A stretch of DNA of 64,000 nt. Source: Alistipes sp. GTDB lineage: Bacteria; Bacteroidota; Bacteroidia; Bacteroidales; Rikenellaceae. The stretch spans positions 62,001-126,000 of the forward strand of contig JAITWI010000055.1 in the NCBI GenBank assembly GCA_031285345.1, given 5' to 3'. This document shows positions 63,093 through 64,000 of this stretch, piece by piece (position 1 is the first letter of the stretch; each line of letters starts with the position of its first letter). The notes under the pieces are model-generated. The model was not told where the DNA came from. It ran no database searches and saw only the letters and a program-made list of their open reading frames with translations. A program made the position numbers and the translations under genes.

Positions 63093-63136
63093 TAAAGATA
63101 GCGATTTGCACGGTCGCCGCAAAATGATTAGCTTTG
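63093..63136. promoter_or_regulatory. Interlocked divergent promoters
   Basis: Plus strand: TTTG (63105-63108), 20 bases, TAGCTTTG (63129-63136), for the DUF4837 gene. Minus strand: TTTG (63123-63120), 19 bases, TATCTTTA (63100-63093), for the deacetylase-ubiX pair. Each -33 box lies inside the other promoter's spacer. Confidence 0.7.
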
Positions 63137-63179
63137 CGTTGTCGCCACATCCGACGACAACCTCTAAACTTTAATCGAG

Positions 63180-64000
63180 ATGGCAAAGTTTTCGAAAACT
63201 ATCGCGGCGGTGCTTCTGGTCGCGGGAGCCGCGGGGATCGCAAGCTGCGGCGGCGGCAAAGGCGGCGATGGCGGGTTTAAGCCCGAGTCCCAGGGGGCGC
63301 CCTACGAAATAGTGGTGGTGGCCGACCATGCCGAGTGGGACGGTCCGGTCGGGGATACGCTCCGGGCCATGTTCTACGCGCCCGTGCCGATGGTCAACCG
63401 TCAGGAGACGGTGTTCGACGTGTTGCGCACCTTGCCCGACGGATTCCGCAAGCTCGTCACCCGCCACCCCAACGTCCTGATAGTCGACATAGACGAAAAA
63501 TACGCCGAGCCGGCGATCAAAATGGCCGAAAACGTGTACGCCGCTCCGCAGATGGTGATATCGGCCACCGCTCCCGACGAGGCCTCGATGGCGGTCTTGG
63601 TCGACGCCAACCGCAGCGATATCATGGACCTGCTGGAGAACGCCGAGAGGGCCCGCGACGTGGCCGACGCACGCGACCATACGCCCGAGGAGGTCGCCGA
63701 ACTTATCCGCACAAAGTTCGGTTTCGAGATGGGCATGGGGCCGGGTTACACCGTGCGTAAGGAGGCCGACGACTTTCTGTGGATATCCTACGAAACCCCC
63801 ACCGGCAGCCAGGGCATAATAATCTACACCTATCCGTTTTCGGGGATTAAAGACTTCGATCTTGAAAATCTCGTGACGCGCCGCGACCGGTTCGCGGGAC
63901 TTATTCCGGGCGAAAACCCGGGCTCGCACATGAGCACCAATCCCGATTTCACGGAGTTGGTTTACAGGCGTATAAACGATCGTCAATGGTCGGAGATGCG
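63180..64000 (+). CDS. DUF4837-type lipoprotein (3' end outside window)
   Basis: The frame opens at ATG 63180 (MAKFSKTIAAVLLVAGAAGIASCGGG), a lipoprotein signal peptide with the lipobox cysteine followed by a Gly-rich linker, and is still open at the window edge (273 complete codons). Recognisable DUF4837 features are PYEIVVVADHAEWDGPVGDTL near the start and FLWISYETPTGSQGIIIYTYPF later. Function unknown; the family is nearly confined to Bacteroidota. The ORF track misses it because no stop is present. Confidence 0.85.
   Translation, partial: MAKFSKTIAAVLLVAGAAGIASCGGGKGGDGGFKPESQGAPYEIVVVADHAEWDGPVGDTLRAMFYAPVPMVNRQETVFDVLRTLPDGFRKLVTRHPNVLIVDIDEKYAEPAIKMAENVYAAPQMVISATAPDEASMAVLVDANRSDIMDLLENAERARDVADARDHTPEEVAELIRTKFGFEMGMGPGYTVRKEADDFLWISYETPTGSQGIIIYTYPFSGIKDFDLENLVTRRDRFAGLIPGENPGSHMSTNPDFTELVYRRINDRQWSEM

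Overview
This window is chromosomal DNA from a GC-rich member of the Bacteroidota, most likely order Bacteroidales and plausibly Rikenellaceae (Alistipes-like). The call rests on four things. Promoters follow the TTTG-N19-21-TAnnTTTG pattern, and few genes have a Shine-Dalgarno sequence. Bacteroidota-typical families are present: S46 dipeptidyl-peptidase, DUF5009, DUF4834, DUF4837, a BACON lipoprotein, a DAHP synthase-chorismate mutase fusion and a Cys-less Mrp. Signal peptides are of the MKK... lipoprotein type. Coding density and GC content are high. Species is an inference; there is no rRNA, no tRNA that I accept, no CRISPR array and no IS transposase.

Layout. 1-1.4 kb: end of aroA and aroC (shikimate pathway). 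1.7-6.7 kb (minus): rimP-nusA-infB. 6.7-10.2 kb: recJ, and lipA-lipB. 10.2-12.9 kb: a small membrane protein, a DUF5009 membrane protein and a YghZ-type aldo/keto reductase. 13-14.4 kb: a secreted protein, then a membrane protein paired with a small XRE regulator. 14.5-17.4 kb: pckA and hemW. 17.6-25.9 kb: BACON lipoprotein, sppA, mrp, nadA, S46 peptidase. 26-35.8 kb: glnS, mnmG, a suf operon (sufB-orf-sufC-sufD) and uvrC. 35.9-42.3 kb (plus): pheS-TPR-EnvC-like-ybeY-sufS-tmk. 42.3-47.8 kb: a six-gene cluster of exported proteins with no recognised function. 47.9-52.8 kb: DoxX-like protein, DUF4834, mlaE-mlaF, a membrane protein and gapA. 52.9-58.2 kb: der, a short DPP-IV, nadC and the DAHP synthase-chorismate mutase. 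58.3-64 kb: a zinc-peptidase lipoprotein with a G11 tract, a frameshifted lipoprotein, efp, ubiX, a polysaccharide deacetylase and the start of a DUF4837 lipoprotein.

The most unusual signal is a set of small palindromic repeats that sit in or against genes. One is a 123-bp fold-back element with two copies, one in frame inside uvrC and one touching the infB stop codon. Another is a 55-75 bp family with four copies; one lies inside glnS and one supplies the last codons and stop of the DUF4834 gene. A third is a 162-bp MITE-like element bounded by TAA and starting right after a stop codon. In the first two families the paired arms change together between copies, which supports selection for, or copying of, a folded structure. 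They resemble Rickettsia palindromic elements in behaviour, though not in sequence.

Other points of interest are the six-gene envelope cluster, three parS-like 16-mers in and after glnS, a homopolymer tract that may switch a peptidase lipoprotein on and off, a terminator-like hairpin between the rimP promoter and its start codon, and interlocked divergent promoters. Two adjacent genes near 60-61 kb each lack one base in a homopolymer, so sequencing error must be excluded there before biology is claimed.
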